Positions 44,891-57,554 of a DNA stretch of 64,000 nt are shown here, piece by piece. The notes beneath the pieces are model-generated. The model searched no databases, had not been told where the DNA came from, and worked only from the letters and a program-made list of their open reading frames with translations. Position numbers and translations under genes: made by a program. The stretch is taken from the NCBI RefSeq assembly GCF_032452875.1, contig NC_083869.1, positions 79,788,501 to 79,852,500 of the forward strand, read 5' to 3'. The stretch's first letter is position 1. Each line of letters opens with the position of its first letter. Source of the stretch: Bos javanicus. Lineage: Eukaryota; Chordata; Mammalia; Artiodactyla; Bovidae.

Positions 44891-46114
44891 GCTGCTGATT
44901 GACCAGTCTGCTTTCTAATTTATTGTACCAAATGCGGTTCAGAAGTTTTGACTTACTGAGAAATTTCTCCAGCTCCTCTGTTTAGACACAGAGTTCACAA
45001 GAAGCAAAGGCATGAAAACCTGTCATTATCTTTAAATAAAAGCAGCCAAGAATGGATAATCTAGGAAATACTTTTTATAAGCCCTGTGCTTGATTTAAAC
45101 CTCTAAACAATTCTTGAGTCTGTTGAGCAAACTATACCTATAGCAATTTGACTGATAAAAAGCTAACTTGGGGGAAAAAAATCTTAACTATTTTCCCAGC
45201 TGAGTTCTAATTGTCCACTTAGAAAGAGTATAATACATTTTTTTCTGTTTTGCTGTGGTAACTTCAAGGATAGATGCTGCTAAAGGGAATTTTAAGTGAT
45301 TCATACAATGTTTCCTCATTCCAGAAAGCTTTTGCTAACCTTGTTCTGATAAGCCTACAGAAATAAAAGAGAATATGGTAGAGGAGGACATTAAGAATTT
45401 AAGTTGGGACAAGGAGTCACCCAGTTTATTTTATGAGCTATATGTAGACAGAAAATCTAGCCTGATCCTCACGGTGGTCTGAGGCAGATGGAAACTTCTG
45501 CGAACCTGTTTTTACTAAAGTGAAACTCTCCTTATTGTTGGGCTGCATTTCTCTCATCACAGGTAAACATGGCTTCTCAAGTGGGTTTGGGATGGAGAGG
45601 AGCTGGGGGATCACTCAGAACGGAATTACCCCTAAGACACGTAAGGTGACAATTGAGTCATCCTCTAGCCTCTTTTCTTTTTTTTTTACCCCCTAGGAAA
45701 AAATTCAGTTCCTTAAAACCTACCTCATGGGCTTTTCTCCAACCCTGTAGTCATGGTCTCCTCTGTGTGCCCTGGCCACCTGCCCTGCTTCTCTTCTCAG
45801 CTGTGACTCTCAGAACTGGACCTGGTCCACGAATGAGGACCTGACCATGTTGACAAGAATAGGAAAGCCCCTCTGTTTCCATAAGCACTTTTAAGCCAAG
45901 AAAGTAGTTAATAGTCATCACGGAGCACTTCCCAGGGTTTGTTGTAGAAGGTGTGGATAACTGCTGTCATAGAGCCAGGCAGGACCACAATGAAGTGAGG
46001 GTGGGGAAGTGGCAGGGAAGCAGAGGATGGTGTCAAGCAAAAGATTGTGGCCCAACTTGGCTCCAAGGTCTCTTGCCCTGAGGTCCATTGTTTCCAGATC
46101 TTTTTCTTTCCTTC
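44891..46114. other. No recognised feature
   Basis: About 1.2 kb of unique-looking DNA. The reading at 45653-45844 (63 codons) has no recognisable domain. Confidence 0.35.
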
Positions 46115-46310
46115 TTTCTTTTAAAATTTATTTTCTATTTTTTGAAAAAAAATGTAAGCTTCAGGTGTAATTGACACATAGCATTATATTTGTTTCAGGT
46201 ATACAGCATAATGATTCAGTATTTGTATATAGTGCAAACTGATTACCACAATTGGTCTAGTTACTCACTATACATAGTTAAGAATTTTTTTTCTTATGAC
46301 GAGAACTTTT
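46115..46310 (-). mobile_element. Old L1 3' UTR fragment
   Basis: 'cttcaggtgtaattgacacatagcattat', 'gtttcaggtatacagcataatgattcagta', 'actgattaccacaattggtctagtt' match the reverse of an L1 3' UTR. Confidence 0.7.
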
Positions 46311-46325
46311 AAGATTTGCTCTCTT

Positions 46326-46588
46326 GCTGCTGCTGCTAAGTCACTTCAGTCTCTGTGCGACCCCATAGACGGCAGCCCACCAGGCTCCCCCATCCCTGGG
46401 ATTCTCCAGGAAAGAACACTTGAGTGGGTTGCCATTTCCTTCTCCAATGCATGAAAGTGAAAATGAAAGTGAAGTCGCTCAGTCGTGTCTGACTCTTAGC
46501 GACCCCATGGACTGTACCCTACCAGGCTCCTCCATCCATGGGATTCTCCAGGCAAGAGTACTCGAGTGGGGTGCCATTGCCTTCTCCG
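46326..46588 (-). mobile_element. Bov-A2 dimeric SINE with 11-bp TSD
   Basis: Starts with GCTGCTGCTG, two Bov-A monomers, ends 'ccattgccttctccg'. TTTGCTCTCTT (46315-46325) and TTTACTCTCTT (46589-46599) are the duplicated target. Confidence 0.95.
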
Positions 46589-46599
46589 TTTACTCTCTT

Positions 46600-47514
46600 A
46601 CCAATGTTCAAATATGCAATGCTGTATTTTAATTAGCACCAGCCAAGGTTGAGTGATTCCTCTCTCAGAGCACTTGGTAACCAGGGTGTTGCTCTCACCT
46701 CCTTGTCTCTCCACATGTTTACCATCTAACTTCTTGTAAGAATATCTACCCTTGTGATCTTTCCAGCTTTATTTCTCACTTAGTCTTCAAGTCTCTAAAA
46801 CCCAACTTCACCCATCATAACCAAAGCTACCCTCTCACAGCCCCAGTAATTTCCTGAAAGTAATTTCACTGGGCACTTTGACAACCTCCTTCATGTGACC
46901 TCTCTGTAGTATTTGTCCTTCTGGAAACGTCTCTCTCTCTCCTTTAGCTTCCAGTACCTCATCTCTTGCCACTCACCACCTCATTCTGTTTGTGCTATAG
47001 CCATATGTAACTCTTTGCAATCCGTTGTGCAGGGGATGTGGTGTTGACTTCACAACTCCTAAACCAAGTATGATACTCACACTCCCCTTCTAGCAATTTG
47101 ATTGGGAAACACAAATGACCCAAATCCTGGCCAGTAAGATGTAAAGGGAAGAAAGATTTTCTTATGCCAGAAGAGAGTTCTGTGGAAGAAAGTATCTTTT
47201 CTTATGGGCAGGATGGAGCTGAAAGCAAGGAGGAAAGAAGCACCTGGAGGGCATAGAGAAGTGAAGGTGAAACTGTGGGTGCCCAACTTGAGGCCCACAC
47301 TACACATGACCTTCTTGTCATGTAAGATAACAAACTGTTTCATGGCTTAGTGAATGTGAGTCGGGTTTTATTTACTAATGAAACTTAACATTTCTTCATA
47401 TGTGTATTGGCTATATATGTTTCTGCTCCTGATAAGTGTTTTAAAATCTCTTTTGTTCTTTTTTCTAATTTTATGTGTCTTTTCTCATTGATTGGTAGAA
47501 ACTTTTTTATATTT
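46600..47514. other. Unassigned, partly old-repeat-like
   Basis: 47080-47340 resembles an old dispersed repeat ('cctggccagtaagatgtaaaggg', 'caaactgtttcatggc'). No gene seen. Confidence 0.3.
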
Positions 47515-47530
47515 TTGGTACTAATTAGTG

Positions 47531-48290
47531 GCAGAAAGTGAAGAGGAACTAAAAAGCCTCTTGATGAAAGTGAAAGAGGAGAGTGAAAAAGTTGGCTTAA
47601 AGCTCAACATTTAGAAAACTAAGATCATGACATCTGGTCCCGTTACTTCGTGGGAAATAGATGGGGAAACAGTGGAAACAGTGTCAGACTTTTTTTTTGG
47701 GGGGGGGGCTCCAAAATCACTGCAGATGGTGACTGCAGCCATGAAATTAAAAGACGCTTACTCCTTGGAAGGAAAGTTATGACCAACCTAGACAGCATAT
47801 TCAAAAGCAGAGACATTACTTTGCCAACAAAGGTCTGTCTAGTCAAGGCTATGGTTTTTCCAGTGGTCATGTATGGGTGTGAGAGTTGGACTATGAAGAA
47901 AGCTGAGTGCTGAAGAATTGATGCTTTTGAACTGTGGTGTTGGAGAAGACTTTTGAGAGTCCCTTGGACTGCAAGGAGATCCAACCAGTCCATCTTTAAA
48001 AGGATCAGTCCTGGGTGTTCACTGGAAGGAATGATGCTGAAGCTGAAACTCCAATACTTTGGCCACCTCATGCAAAGAGTTGATTCACTGGAAAAGACTC
48101 TGATGCTAGGGGTATTGGAGGCAGGAGGAGAAGGGGACGACAGAGGATTAGATGGCCGGATGGTATCACCGACTTGATGGACATGAGTTTGAGTGAACTC
48201 CGGGAGTTGGTGATGGACAGCGAGGCCTGGCGTGCTGTGATTCATAGGGTCACAAAGAGTAGGACAGGACTGAGCGATTGAACTGAACTG
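47531..48290 (+). mobile_element. BovB 3' fragment with 8-bp TSD
   Basis: From 'gcagaaagtgaagaggaac' (just after the YADD region) to the tail 'cgattgaactgaactg'. AATTAGTG occurs at 47523-47530 and 48291-48298. A G-run at 47699-47708 and a TAG at 47613-47615 break the frame. Confidence 0.93.
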
Positions 48291-48298
48291 AATTAGTG

Positions 48299-48499
48299 TT
48301 GGTTGCTCAGTCATGTCTGACTCTTTGCAAACTCATGAACTGTAGCCCACCAGGCTCCTTTGTCCATGGGATTCTCCAGGCAAGAATACTGGAGTGGGCT
48401 GCCATTTCCTTCTCCAAGGGATCTTCTAGACCCAGGAATCGAACCCAGGTCTCCAGCATTGCAGGCAGACGCCTTACCATCTAAGCCACCAGGGAAGCC
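48299..48499 (-). mobile_element. Bov-tA SINE, target later hit by BovB
   Basis: Reverse Bov-tA from 'ggttgctcagtcatgtctgac' to '...gccaccagggaagccc'. Its right flank TTGGTACTAGTTATG (48500) corresponds to TTGGTACTAATTAGTG (47515-47530) left of the BovB, so the SINE came first and the BovB entered at its edge. Confidence 0.9.
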
Positions 48500-48668
48500 C
48501 TTGGTACTAGTTATGTGTGTATTAAAAATGTTTTCTCTCCATTTTGCTTTATTCTTCATTTAATTGAAGGTATTTTTCTGATGAACAAAATATACTAATT
48601 TTAATATAATTTTAAAATATTTATAGTAGATGTTTTTTAAGAAAAAAACTTGCATTAAGAAATCTTTC

Positions 48669-48952
48669 GGACTTTCCTTGTGGTCCAGTAGTTAAGAACC
48701 TGCCTGCCACTGCAGGAGACACAGGTTTGGTCCCTGATTCAGGAAGATTCCATATGCTGTGGGGCAACTAAGCCGAGCGCCACAACAACTGAACCCACAC
48801 ACAGCAACTACTGAAGCCCATGCGCCTAGAGCCTGTGCTCTGCAACGAGAGAAGCCACCACAGTGAGAAGCCCATGAGCCACAACTAGACAGAGCCCACA
48901 TGTATCAAAGACCCAGTGTAGTTAAAATGAATACATAAACATTTTCTTAAAA
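48669..48952 (+). mobile_element. CHR-type SINE with 12-bp TSD
   Basis: 'ggactttccttgtggtccagtagttaagaacc' head, 'gcaactaagccgagcgccacaac', 'ctctgcaacgagagaagcc', A-rich tail. AAGAAATCTTTC (48657-48668) and AAGAAATATTTC (48953-48964) flank it. Confidence 0.93.
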
Positions 48953-49194
48953 AAGAAATATTTCCCTATCCAAAAATCTAAATCATTTACTTTCATTTTC
49001 TACCATGAATTTTAAAGTTTTATTTTTTGTATTTAAACCCTCAGTTCATCCTGTGGTAATTTTTATATGTGTGCACACTGCTCTATTTTATTGTTCTTTC
49101 TGCCTGGGATTAACTCTACGTATTCATGACAGTTATCTTTTCTGTACATGGTTGAACTATGGTTGGATTTGTTTTGCTAATTTTTAAAAAAAAT

Positions 49195-51690
49195 CTTGTA
49201 TTTATTTCTTGAGAAATAGTGGTTTACAGTGTTTTTTTTTTTTCTTTATTGTAATGTTTGGTTTTAGCATCAGGGCAAAACTAACTTTGTGGAATAAGTT
49301 GAAAAGTGTTTTCACATCTGGAATTTTCTGGCAGTTTGTTTGAATTGGCATTATTTCTTCCTTAAACCTTTTATAGAATTCACTAAATAAGTCACCTGGG
49401 ATTGGAATTTTCTTTGTGAGAACATTCTTAACTACAAATTCAATTTTTAATTAGATATAGAACCATGCAGGTTATTTATTTAGTCTTAAATGAGCTTTGG
49501 TTGTTGTGCCTTTCAACAGTTGTGCCTATTTCATTTTGGTTTTGAATTATATTTGCATAAAGTTATTTGTTATAATCTTTTATTATCATTTTAATGTCTG
49601 TAGGATCAATAGCAGTGTCCTTTCTCTTTTTTTCTTGATATTGTTAATTTCTCTATGTGGTAGGGTAGATATTTCACAGCTTAGTGAATATGAGTTGTTC
49701 CATAATCAGTGAATATAGCAAGTTGTTTAATGGTGCAGTTCAGATCTTCTATATTCTCACTGATTTTGTGTCTCCCTGTCATTTCTACCAGTTATTGAGA
49801 GTGTGGTAGTGAAAAAATTACAGATTTGTCTATTTCTTTTAGTTCTGTCAGTTTTCTCATTGTGTATTCAAAACCTGTTATTAGTTTCACATACATTTAG
49901 AATTTTTATGTTCACTTGAAGAATTGATTCCTTTATTACTGTGAAATTTCCTTTCTGATCACTCATAATATTCCTTTTTCTGAAATTGTCTTCATCTGAT
50001 ATTTATGTCTCCATTCCAGCTGTCCATTTATTAGTGTTGGCATAGTATATCTAGTTTCATCTTTTCAAAGGTAATTTGTCTATATATTTAAAGTGCATTT
50101 CTTGTAGACAGAAAACAACTGGGGATTGTTTTTCTATCAAGTGTTATAGTTTTGCTTTTTAATTGGAGTGCTCTTACCAATTCTATCTATTATTGTCATT
50201 GTTGGACTTAAATCTACCATCTTGGTCTCTGTGTTCTATTTGTCTCATGTGATGGTTCTTTTTTCCCTCTGAAATTTCAGCCATTATTTCTTCAAAAAAA
50301 TTGTTTTGTTCCCCCACCCCCTGCCCCATCTCTCTTCCATCTGTTCTGGAATTGCAGTTGCATACATTTTAGATAACTTGATATTGCCTCACAGATTATT
50401 AATGCCCTTAATTTTTCCTTTAGTCTTTTTTTCTGTGCGTGTTTTATTTTGGATACTTTGATGTCTTCACATTAACTAACCCTTTCTTCTGAAGTACCTA
50501 GTCTGCAGTTAAACCCATTCAGTAATTTTTCATTTCATATATTATAGTTTTCATTCCAAACAGTTTAATTTTGAGTTTAAAATACCTTCCATTTCTTTCC
50601 TCATTATTTCCGTGTTTATACTGGGCACACTGTTCGAGGTCTCATCCCACCAGGATCTGTCTGAGTTTCTCTTCCCTTCAATATGGCCTGGAATGTCTCT
50701 CTGGAGTAATCACAGAGCTTATCTTGTTTAGCTTTTCTCAATGATCATTCTCCTGCCCTGATATTTTTCAGTATCTAAAAATCATTGGTTCATATATTCC
50801 GCCCCTGCCAGCTTTTTTTTTTAGTGGTTTAATGCAGGAGGGCTAACCCAGTCCCTGTTACTCTATACTGGTCATGCTATGCTATGCTAAGTCACTTCAG
50901 TCATGTCCGACTCTGTGCGACCCCATAGACGGCAGCCCACCAGGCTCCCGCGTCCCTGGGATTCTCCAGGCAAGAACACTGGAGGGGGTTGCCATTTCCT
51001 TCTCCAATGCATGAAAGTGAAAAGTGAAAGGGAAGTCGCTCAGTCATGTCCAACTCTTAGCGGACCCCATGGATTGCAGCCCAACAGGCTCCTCTGTCCA
51101 TGGGATTTTCCAAGCAAGGGTACTGGATAAACTTTATTATAAAGATGATTCTGCTAGGTGTACAATTCTATGTTGAAAGCATTTTGCCTTCAGCAGGTTA
51201 AAGCATATTTTGCTTTTCAGTATGTTAGAAATGTTATCTTCTGGCTTATGTTATTTTTGACAAGAAATTATTATACTATTTTCAGTAACTTTCTTCCTGG
51301 TCATAGGTCACATTTTCTTGCTTCTCCACTTGTCTAGTATTTTTTAAATGGATGCTGGAAATTGTCGTGTCACATCATTGTGTGTCTGGATTTTGTTGTC
51401 TTTCTGATTTCTGTCTCCCAAATTATTACTCCACTTCTGTACTCTGTTTGGATTCCTCTACCTTGTGGTATGGTCTGGAGATTGCCTCTAAGTAGAAAGC
51501 CAGAGTGATCACAGGATCACTTTATTTGATTCTCTTTCCTCAGGGATCACTTCAATGAACTGCTTATTTTCTAATATCTGAAAGCTTGAGGGTTTTTTTC
51601 CTACATTTTGTCTAATTTTCTAGTTGTTTACAGTGGGAGCATAAGTCCAAAACCAGTTACCCTGTTTTTTGCCAAAAGCAGAATTTGTTA
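49195..51690 (-). mobile_element. Old L1 (L1M type), ORF2 and ORF1 remnants
   Basis: 49245-50300 is the reverse of a diverged ORF2 ('ggttttagcatcagggcaaaactaac', 'tctgtaggatcaatagcagtgtcc', 'catttcttgtagacag'). 51130-51690 resembles the reverse of the 5' half ('gctaggtgtacaattctatgttg', 'atcttctggcttatg'). All frames are destroyed. A Bov-A2 interrupts it at 50886-51126. Confidence 0.7.
50886..51126 (-). mobile_element. Bov-A2 SINE
   Basis: 'ctaagtcacttcagtcatgtccgac' through 'gggattttccaagcaagggtactgg'; both monomers present, last ~20 bases of the 5' end missing. Confidence 0.92.
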
Positions 51691-53270
51691 CATTATTAAA
51701 AATCTGTCCAACTAACAAGCACACAATTAAATAAGGGTTTTCATGTATTAACCAAGGAGGAGTAGTATCATAAACCATGAATTATGACTAGAACAACCCC
51801 AAACCCCTAAGGCCCTTTTTGAAATAAATTTAAAAAATTAATTCCACATTTGTATCATCTATTATTGCATTCAATGCTGAAAACCCATACTATTTAGCAA
51901 TATATAATTTTTGCTCTTGTGCACAACTGTGGGTCTGATATTGCCTTTTCTTTTTCTCTGTTGTGACCTAATTTCTCTTAAATATTATGAAGAGGTATTA
52001 TATGCCTTAGGGAGTATTTGCTATTTGGGAGAGTCTCAAAGATTTCTGGACTAATTCTTTCAGAATGAACATGATGTTCCAAGTATTAGATTCTCAGAAT
52101 TTACTCCACGTTCATATTTTCCTTCTTTCTTGAATATCTCACTCTTGTCTATATCTGTTAAAATTCCATTCCCCCTTCAATATTCGAATGATAAGTTACC
52201 TCCTTTAGTTATTCCTTCCTTGTCAATATCTTTAAATTCAGACTTAGTTTCTTCTCCTCTGTGTTTCCACATTTTTTGGTTTATGCTTCACATAGGATAA
52301 TTCTAAATTCTAAATTAAATTGTAATTATTTGTATAGATGTCACATTTGCCTTCCAGTGAGTTCATTGAAGGAAAAATTAAATCTTAATAATCTTTGAGA
52401 TCTCACATCACTTTGTATCATGTTTGTCAAATAACTGTGCTCAGTATATCACTGTTGAATGAATGGTGAAGGAAAATGGAAGGGCTTTCAAGACAAATTG
52501 CCCTTAGTCTACTGTTTTTACCTACACCCAGCTCTATTCATTGCAATCGCACAATGCAGGCATCACTGTTCTCTGAATGTATGCTTCAGAGATCAGTGGT
52601 CCTGATGTGGCTACAGCTCATGCCAGCTTCTCTTCATTCCAAGTTGCCATGGAAAGCGGATGGTCACTGAATTGGTGGTAAGGCAGAGTTTCTTCTCCTG
52701 TTCATCTATTATATTCTTCTGCCAATCCCCTAGCCCATTGTCAGTCTCCCTAAATCTTTGAAGTTCTGGAAGCTTCTGTGAGCTAATGACAAAAGGTCCC
52801 AGTCATTTCCGGATGTGTGCCTGCCCATGGAGAGTAGTGGTGTGTGTTTAGACAACAGGATTTCAGCACCACTCTAGTGCAGCTTCCTGCTTTGAGAACA
52901 CTCTGGGTTCCGTGGCTTTTTGCCTCTGTAAACTTCTCTTTCCTCAATGTGTTGGCTTATTTGTCTTTAACCACCCTTTGACTGCCAAATTCATCTTCAC
53001 ATGGTTATATTATTTGAGAGTCTAAGTGAGCTGGAAGTCACAGTGCAGCTAAGCAGGGGAAGGCTTACTGGTGTACTTCTGGCTCTTTATTGAGAGCAGT
53101 CCTCAATTATTTATGGAGTTTAACACCTGAATGCTGTGCACAGCCCTGGGTACTGAAGGTGCAAAGTTTAGTCCAGTTTGGCCTCAAGGAACTTATCTAG
53201 ATGGAGAGATTGATAAGCAACAAACAAGTATACCATTCATGAGTGCAATAATAGAGGATGGGTAACAGGA
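51691..53270. other. No recognised feature
   Basis: About 1.6 kb, moderately A/T-rich, no repeat or gene recognised on either strand. Confidence 0.35.
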
Positions 53271-53271
53271 T

Positions 53272-53490
53272 GGTCTTCCCTGGTGGCTCAGTGGTAAAGA
53301 ACCCACCTGTAATGCAAGAGATGCAGGGTTCGATCCCTGGGTCTGGAAGATCCCCTGGAGAAGGAAATGACAATCCACTCCAGTATTCTTCCTTGGAAAA
53401 TCCCATGGACAGAGAAGCCTGGCAGGCTATAGTCCATGGGGTCGCAAAAGAGTCAGACATGACTTAGAGACTAAACAACAACAACCAATC
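53272..53490 (+). mobile_element. Bov-tA SINE
   Basis: Complete: 'tcttccctggtggctcagtggtaaagaacc', 'gttcgatccctgggtctggaagatcccctgg', 'gggtcgcaaaagagtcagacatgac', tail (AAC)n. Confidence 0.95.
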
Positions 53491-54246
53491 CAGAACTCTG
53501 GAAATGCAAAGAGGAACTAATTCTGCCTGAAGGCAGTGGTATGGTGTCTCGATACTGGGGAGGGTAACAGCTGAGCTGGGTCTTCCGGAATGAGTAGGAG
53601 TTCATCAAGCAAGAGTAGGTGAAGAGTTCAGCAGAAGGATGTGGCAGAAGAAAGTCCAAGAGCCCAGAAACATGAAAGACTGTGGTTTGTTTGGTATGCT
53701 TGGGAGAGAGGCAGTGAGAGGAAATTGTTGGGAAAGTACTCCTGAACCAGACTGCCCTTTTTATGATCTGCTAAGAAACATGGATTTGCTTCCATAGGCC
53801 CATGTTTCCTAAATTTTGGTCTTTTTTTTTTTTTTAAAAAAAAACCCTGTCACATTATCACCATATACAATTTACAATACCTGTACCAATGTTTCTTTAA
53901 CACTTTTCCTTTAAATCAACTCTAACTCATCTCACTTAAAATAGTTCATTATGCAATATTTGATTTAAAAAGAATATATCACATATATGAGTCAGAATAA
54001 CAGAATGGCCACTTGTGAACTCTTTATACAATAAAAGAAGTAAAACGTTTTTATTCTACTTAAGAACTAAAACATTTCCACCTTCATTGTTCTACTTGTA
54101 TACTTTTTTCCTGTGTCATCTCCTTGACTCTCCTAAAAGATTACCACGATGCTATACTTTGTGTTCATTATTCCCTTGTTTTTATTAAAGAATTTCTTCC
54201 CCTCCTATATCTAGGTCCCTAAACAATGTATTATTTAGCTTTGCTT
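53491..54246. other. Old-repeat-like part, then A/T-rich DNA
   Basis: 53520-53690 has 'acagctgagctgggtcttccggaatgagtaggagttcatcaa', a phrase type shared with 3480 and 61960 (unnamed old repeat). 53822-53843 is a T/A homopolymer pair. No gene. Confidence 0.35.
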
Positions 54247-54362
54247 GTTTTTTTTTTTTTTGGTTTTTATTTTATTAAAGTATAGTTGATTTACAATGTT
54301 GTTTGTTCCAGGTGTGCAGCAAAGTGATTCAGTTATACATAAGCATACATTCATTCTTTTTT
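54247..54362 (-). mobile_element. L1 3' UTR fragment
   Basis: Poly(T) then 'aaagtatagttgatttacaatgttg', 'caggtgtgcagcaaagtgattcagttatacat'. Confidence 0.75.
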
Positions 54363-57055
54363 AGCTTTCTTTGGCTTTGCACTTTAGATTTTGATTTGTG
54401 ATATCCTTACACAAGAAAGATTAATGCAGGAACAAGCCTAGAAGCAGGAAGATCATTTAAAGGTTATTGTCATAATCAAGAAAAAGTTGATGAGAACCTG
54501 GATTAAGGCAATACAGAGAGGAGAGGATCATTATGAACTATTTTAAAGGCAGGGTTGCTGAAATTAAGCGACCATTTAAGGAAATATATAATATGAGCTT
54601 CTTAAGAAATTTGCCCTATGTGATGTTTCTAATACTAAAAATCTTTGTTTTGTTTATTGATACATTTTGAATTTTGACCCTTGATGAGCTAATGTTTCCC
54701 TGTGGTTTCCAGGGAACAGGGAAAAAGCAAACCCATGTGTCTCCTTCCTAGAAGGTCTGTTCTGTGACTTTTAAACTTAAGTAAATAAAAGCCAGGTATT
54801 TTCTGAATGATGTTTAAGGTATAGTACTTTATGATTCTACTAGGAAGCAGAACAATCCTTTTTAACTCCAAAACAAGTCCTCCCCTCCAGGCCATAATGT
54901 CTTGAATTTACTTTTTAATTCACCACGCCCAGATTTTCCCCACATTTTTTTAAACAAACATGTCATCTTTTTGTAATTTGTCTATACAACATCACTATTG
55001 TTTTCAGAATGACTTTGGAAAGACCCAACAATTTGGGCGATATTCACAAATTGTGGTTAATTTAAGGCTGTCTACACTAAGGAGATTTTTAACTTTAAAA
55101 TAAGAGGTGAATTAGCCAGTTTTATTGAGACTTGAGCAATTAACTTGTAATTTGTGGTTGGCTGGAAACAGCCATTCACTGCAAGGGGAGCCTGGGTGCT
55201 CCCCAAGGCCTCATGCTGACCTGGATTGAGCCATGTGAGCAAAGCAGGGTGGTTTGGAAGAAGCATTCTCCAGCCAGGAGACCACTCATGCTACACCAAT
55301 TAGACTTAGAAACTGGTTCAGCATGTTGGATCAGAGAACAACACACAGCAGGAGTTTTGTAAGAAAATACAAAGTGATCACTTGTGAAAAATATAGGTGA
55401 AATACAGTGATTTTAGTCCTCTTTTGAGAGGCAGTAATCCCTCTATCTTTTTAGTCTTTTAGTTGAGCAGTTTCCTTAGTTTGAGCCAGACTGGTTGCTC
55501 AACAAACTATTTGATAGTCTAGGAAAGCCAGTTATTGGAGGCACAAAGTCTTGGATAAATTAGCCATTTTCACTAGCGGTAGAATTCAAAAAGTGCCCCG
55601 TGGTTCCTCATGCCTCTGCTGGGCTGTGGCCTCTTAGACTACTCAGTTCAATTAAACTAATATTTAGTTAGTGTCTGTTATGAAAAAGTTCTGCCCTAGG
55701 CACCCTGCTAATACGGTATTACTTTCCTAATGGCTGGGAAAAATGGGAAAATATCAAGTAGGTTACAACAGGGTTCCCAGTTTTATTTTGAGGAGGAGAT
55801 ACTATTTATCTCCGAAAAAACTGACCTGTCTGGGGAAAGGAGGGAGGACACGAATGGGGATCCCAAGGGGAGTAGCTCTGTTGTTTTGTCTTCCCCAGTG
55901 GAAATCTGAATAATATGAGGTGGGAAGCCTAGTGCAGAGAAGAATTTGGTGGTTTGGGGATCTGGAGAGGCAAGATCTTAGATCTACTCTCTGATGCTAG
56001 AGGAGGACCTGTGACTTAATTCTAACAGGATATGACATATTCAGGACTTTGTGGTCACCTTGATGGGTTGACATACATTCTTTCTGCATCGCTCTTCACT
56101 CAAGTCGTTAATTTTGTTTGACTGTATACCTCTACTCTGGAGCGGTGCTCCTTGAAAAGGTGAAGTTCATTTTATTTTTATTTTTTACGATTGATGGTGT
56201 GGAGGGGAAGGATGAGACAGGAAGCAGAGAGATAAGCTGATAAAAATGACAAAATACAACTTTATGTTTAAACTGGAAGAACAAAAGGCTGTTTATGAGT
56301 TGTGATATTATTTGGTATTGAAGAGTAATGCAGATGTAATTAAAGTCTTCCAACCCAAAGTTTTATCCAGAGAGATAAAGACTTTCTTTTCAGAGTCAGG
56401 CAGTATTTATCTCATACAAGCAACCCTGGTGCATGCAGCTCATTTATATGACAGCTATTATGACCATGATATCTAGAGCCAGGGCCAGAAACACGGTCCC
56501 AAATAGAATCTTTCAATACCTGTGGCGTGAAGGAGTGAGTATGCATACAGAGAGGGTAATAAAATCCTACATTTGCATAGTGCTTTTCTCTTCTTTCAAA
56601 GCAGTTTTACATCTATTAGAACACAAAATGGTAATGTTAGTTTTTTTTTTTCTAATGATCATTTGGCCACAATTCTCTGGATTATGTTGTTGAACTAAGC
56701 TGAACTAAGAATCTTCAGGTTGAAAGGATATTTGGTGGTCTCTTGGACTGGGAGATGAACTGTGAGATCTAAAGGTCTTTCTTAAAATGCAAATACCCCT
56801 TGGAAGAGATATGTTCCTGGATAACAGCTTAAAATGCGATTGTTCACTATCAACACAGATTTGTTGCAATTACCTGAAAAGAGAGGGGGCTTTTAAGGTA
56901 GTGAAGAGAGTTATCTAGAAGAAGAAAATACCTCCAGGAGGGGAGGGGGCATCCATTGGCCTGCCAGAGACAAAGTCCATCTCTCCATCTCTCCGATTGC
57001 AATCTCATAAAACTCCATTAGAATTATTTTCTTAATTTCTCTTTCTGATAGTTCA
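54363..57055. other. Longest tract without recognised repeats
   Basis: About 2.7 kb in which I recognise no SINE, LINE, LTR or DNA element and no coding exon. In a window this dense in transposons the gap may mark host sequence under constraint or simply repeats too old to see. Confidence 0.4.
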
Positions 57056-57059
57056 TTAT

Positions 57060-57554
57060 TAATATTAGGTAGTTAGAACAGGGAAATGGTGGTGGCTAGA
57101 AGACAAGGAAGAGAAAAACCCATGTAAATAGAACAAAGGAAGGTCAAAGAAAGGTCCGAGGACTGGAGTGAGGACTTCAGGTAGAACAGCACTCCTGGCT
57201 GAGCCCAATTGGCATAGGGCAGGCCCAGGGAGAAGAAAACATGTAAAAAGGAGGAGCCAAGCTCTCTCTCGCTCTCTCTCTCCCACGTGGGTACGCTCTT
57301 TCTCTCTCTCTTTCTCTCTCTCTCTAACCCCCCACCCCCACCCCCCGTGCTCCTCCACTCTCTTCTCTTCTTTGAGGATGGATTCTCCTGCTATTTTCTA
57401 AATAAAGTAGAACTGTAACACTGATTTGTCTAAGAGCTATGACACGATTTGTTCAAGACCTGAGAGCTGTGTCGCACAGAGGGCTTTAATGTCCGTCGCT
57501 CCAAATCATTGTTGTGATGAGACAAAGAACCGAGGAGCATACACTCACCTGACA
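57060..57554 (+). mobile_element. Solo LTR of a ruminant ERV
   Basis: Layout of U3-R-U5: a TATA-like TAAAAAGG at 57244-57251, a CT-rich tract, AATAAA at 57401-57406, then a U5-like segment ('gatttgtctaagagctatgacacg', 'gggctttaatgtccgtcgctcc', 'gagcatacactcacctgaca') ending in CA at 57554. I recall this U5 text from bovine LTRs. The 5' limit is uncertain. Confidence 0.65.
57262..57324. repeat. (CT)n tract in the LTR, with an E-box
   Basis: Two CT runs separated by CCCACGTGGG, whose centre CACGTG lies at 57284-57289; a C-rich tract follows to about 57347. Confidence 0.9.

Noticed and set aside
57266..57345. CRISPR-like or satellite array
   Set aside because: Only dinucleotide and homopolymer repeats; no regular repeat-spacer structure anywhere in the window, and the DNA is mammalian.
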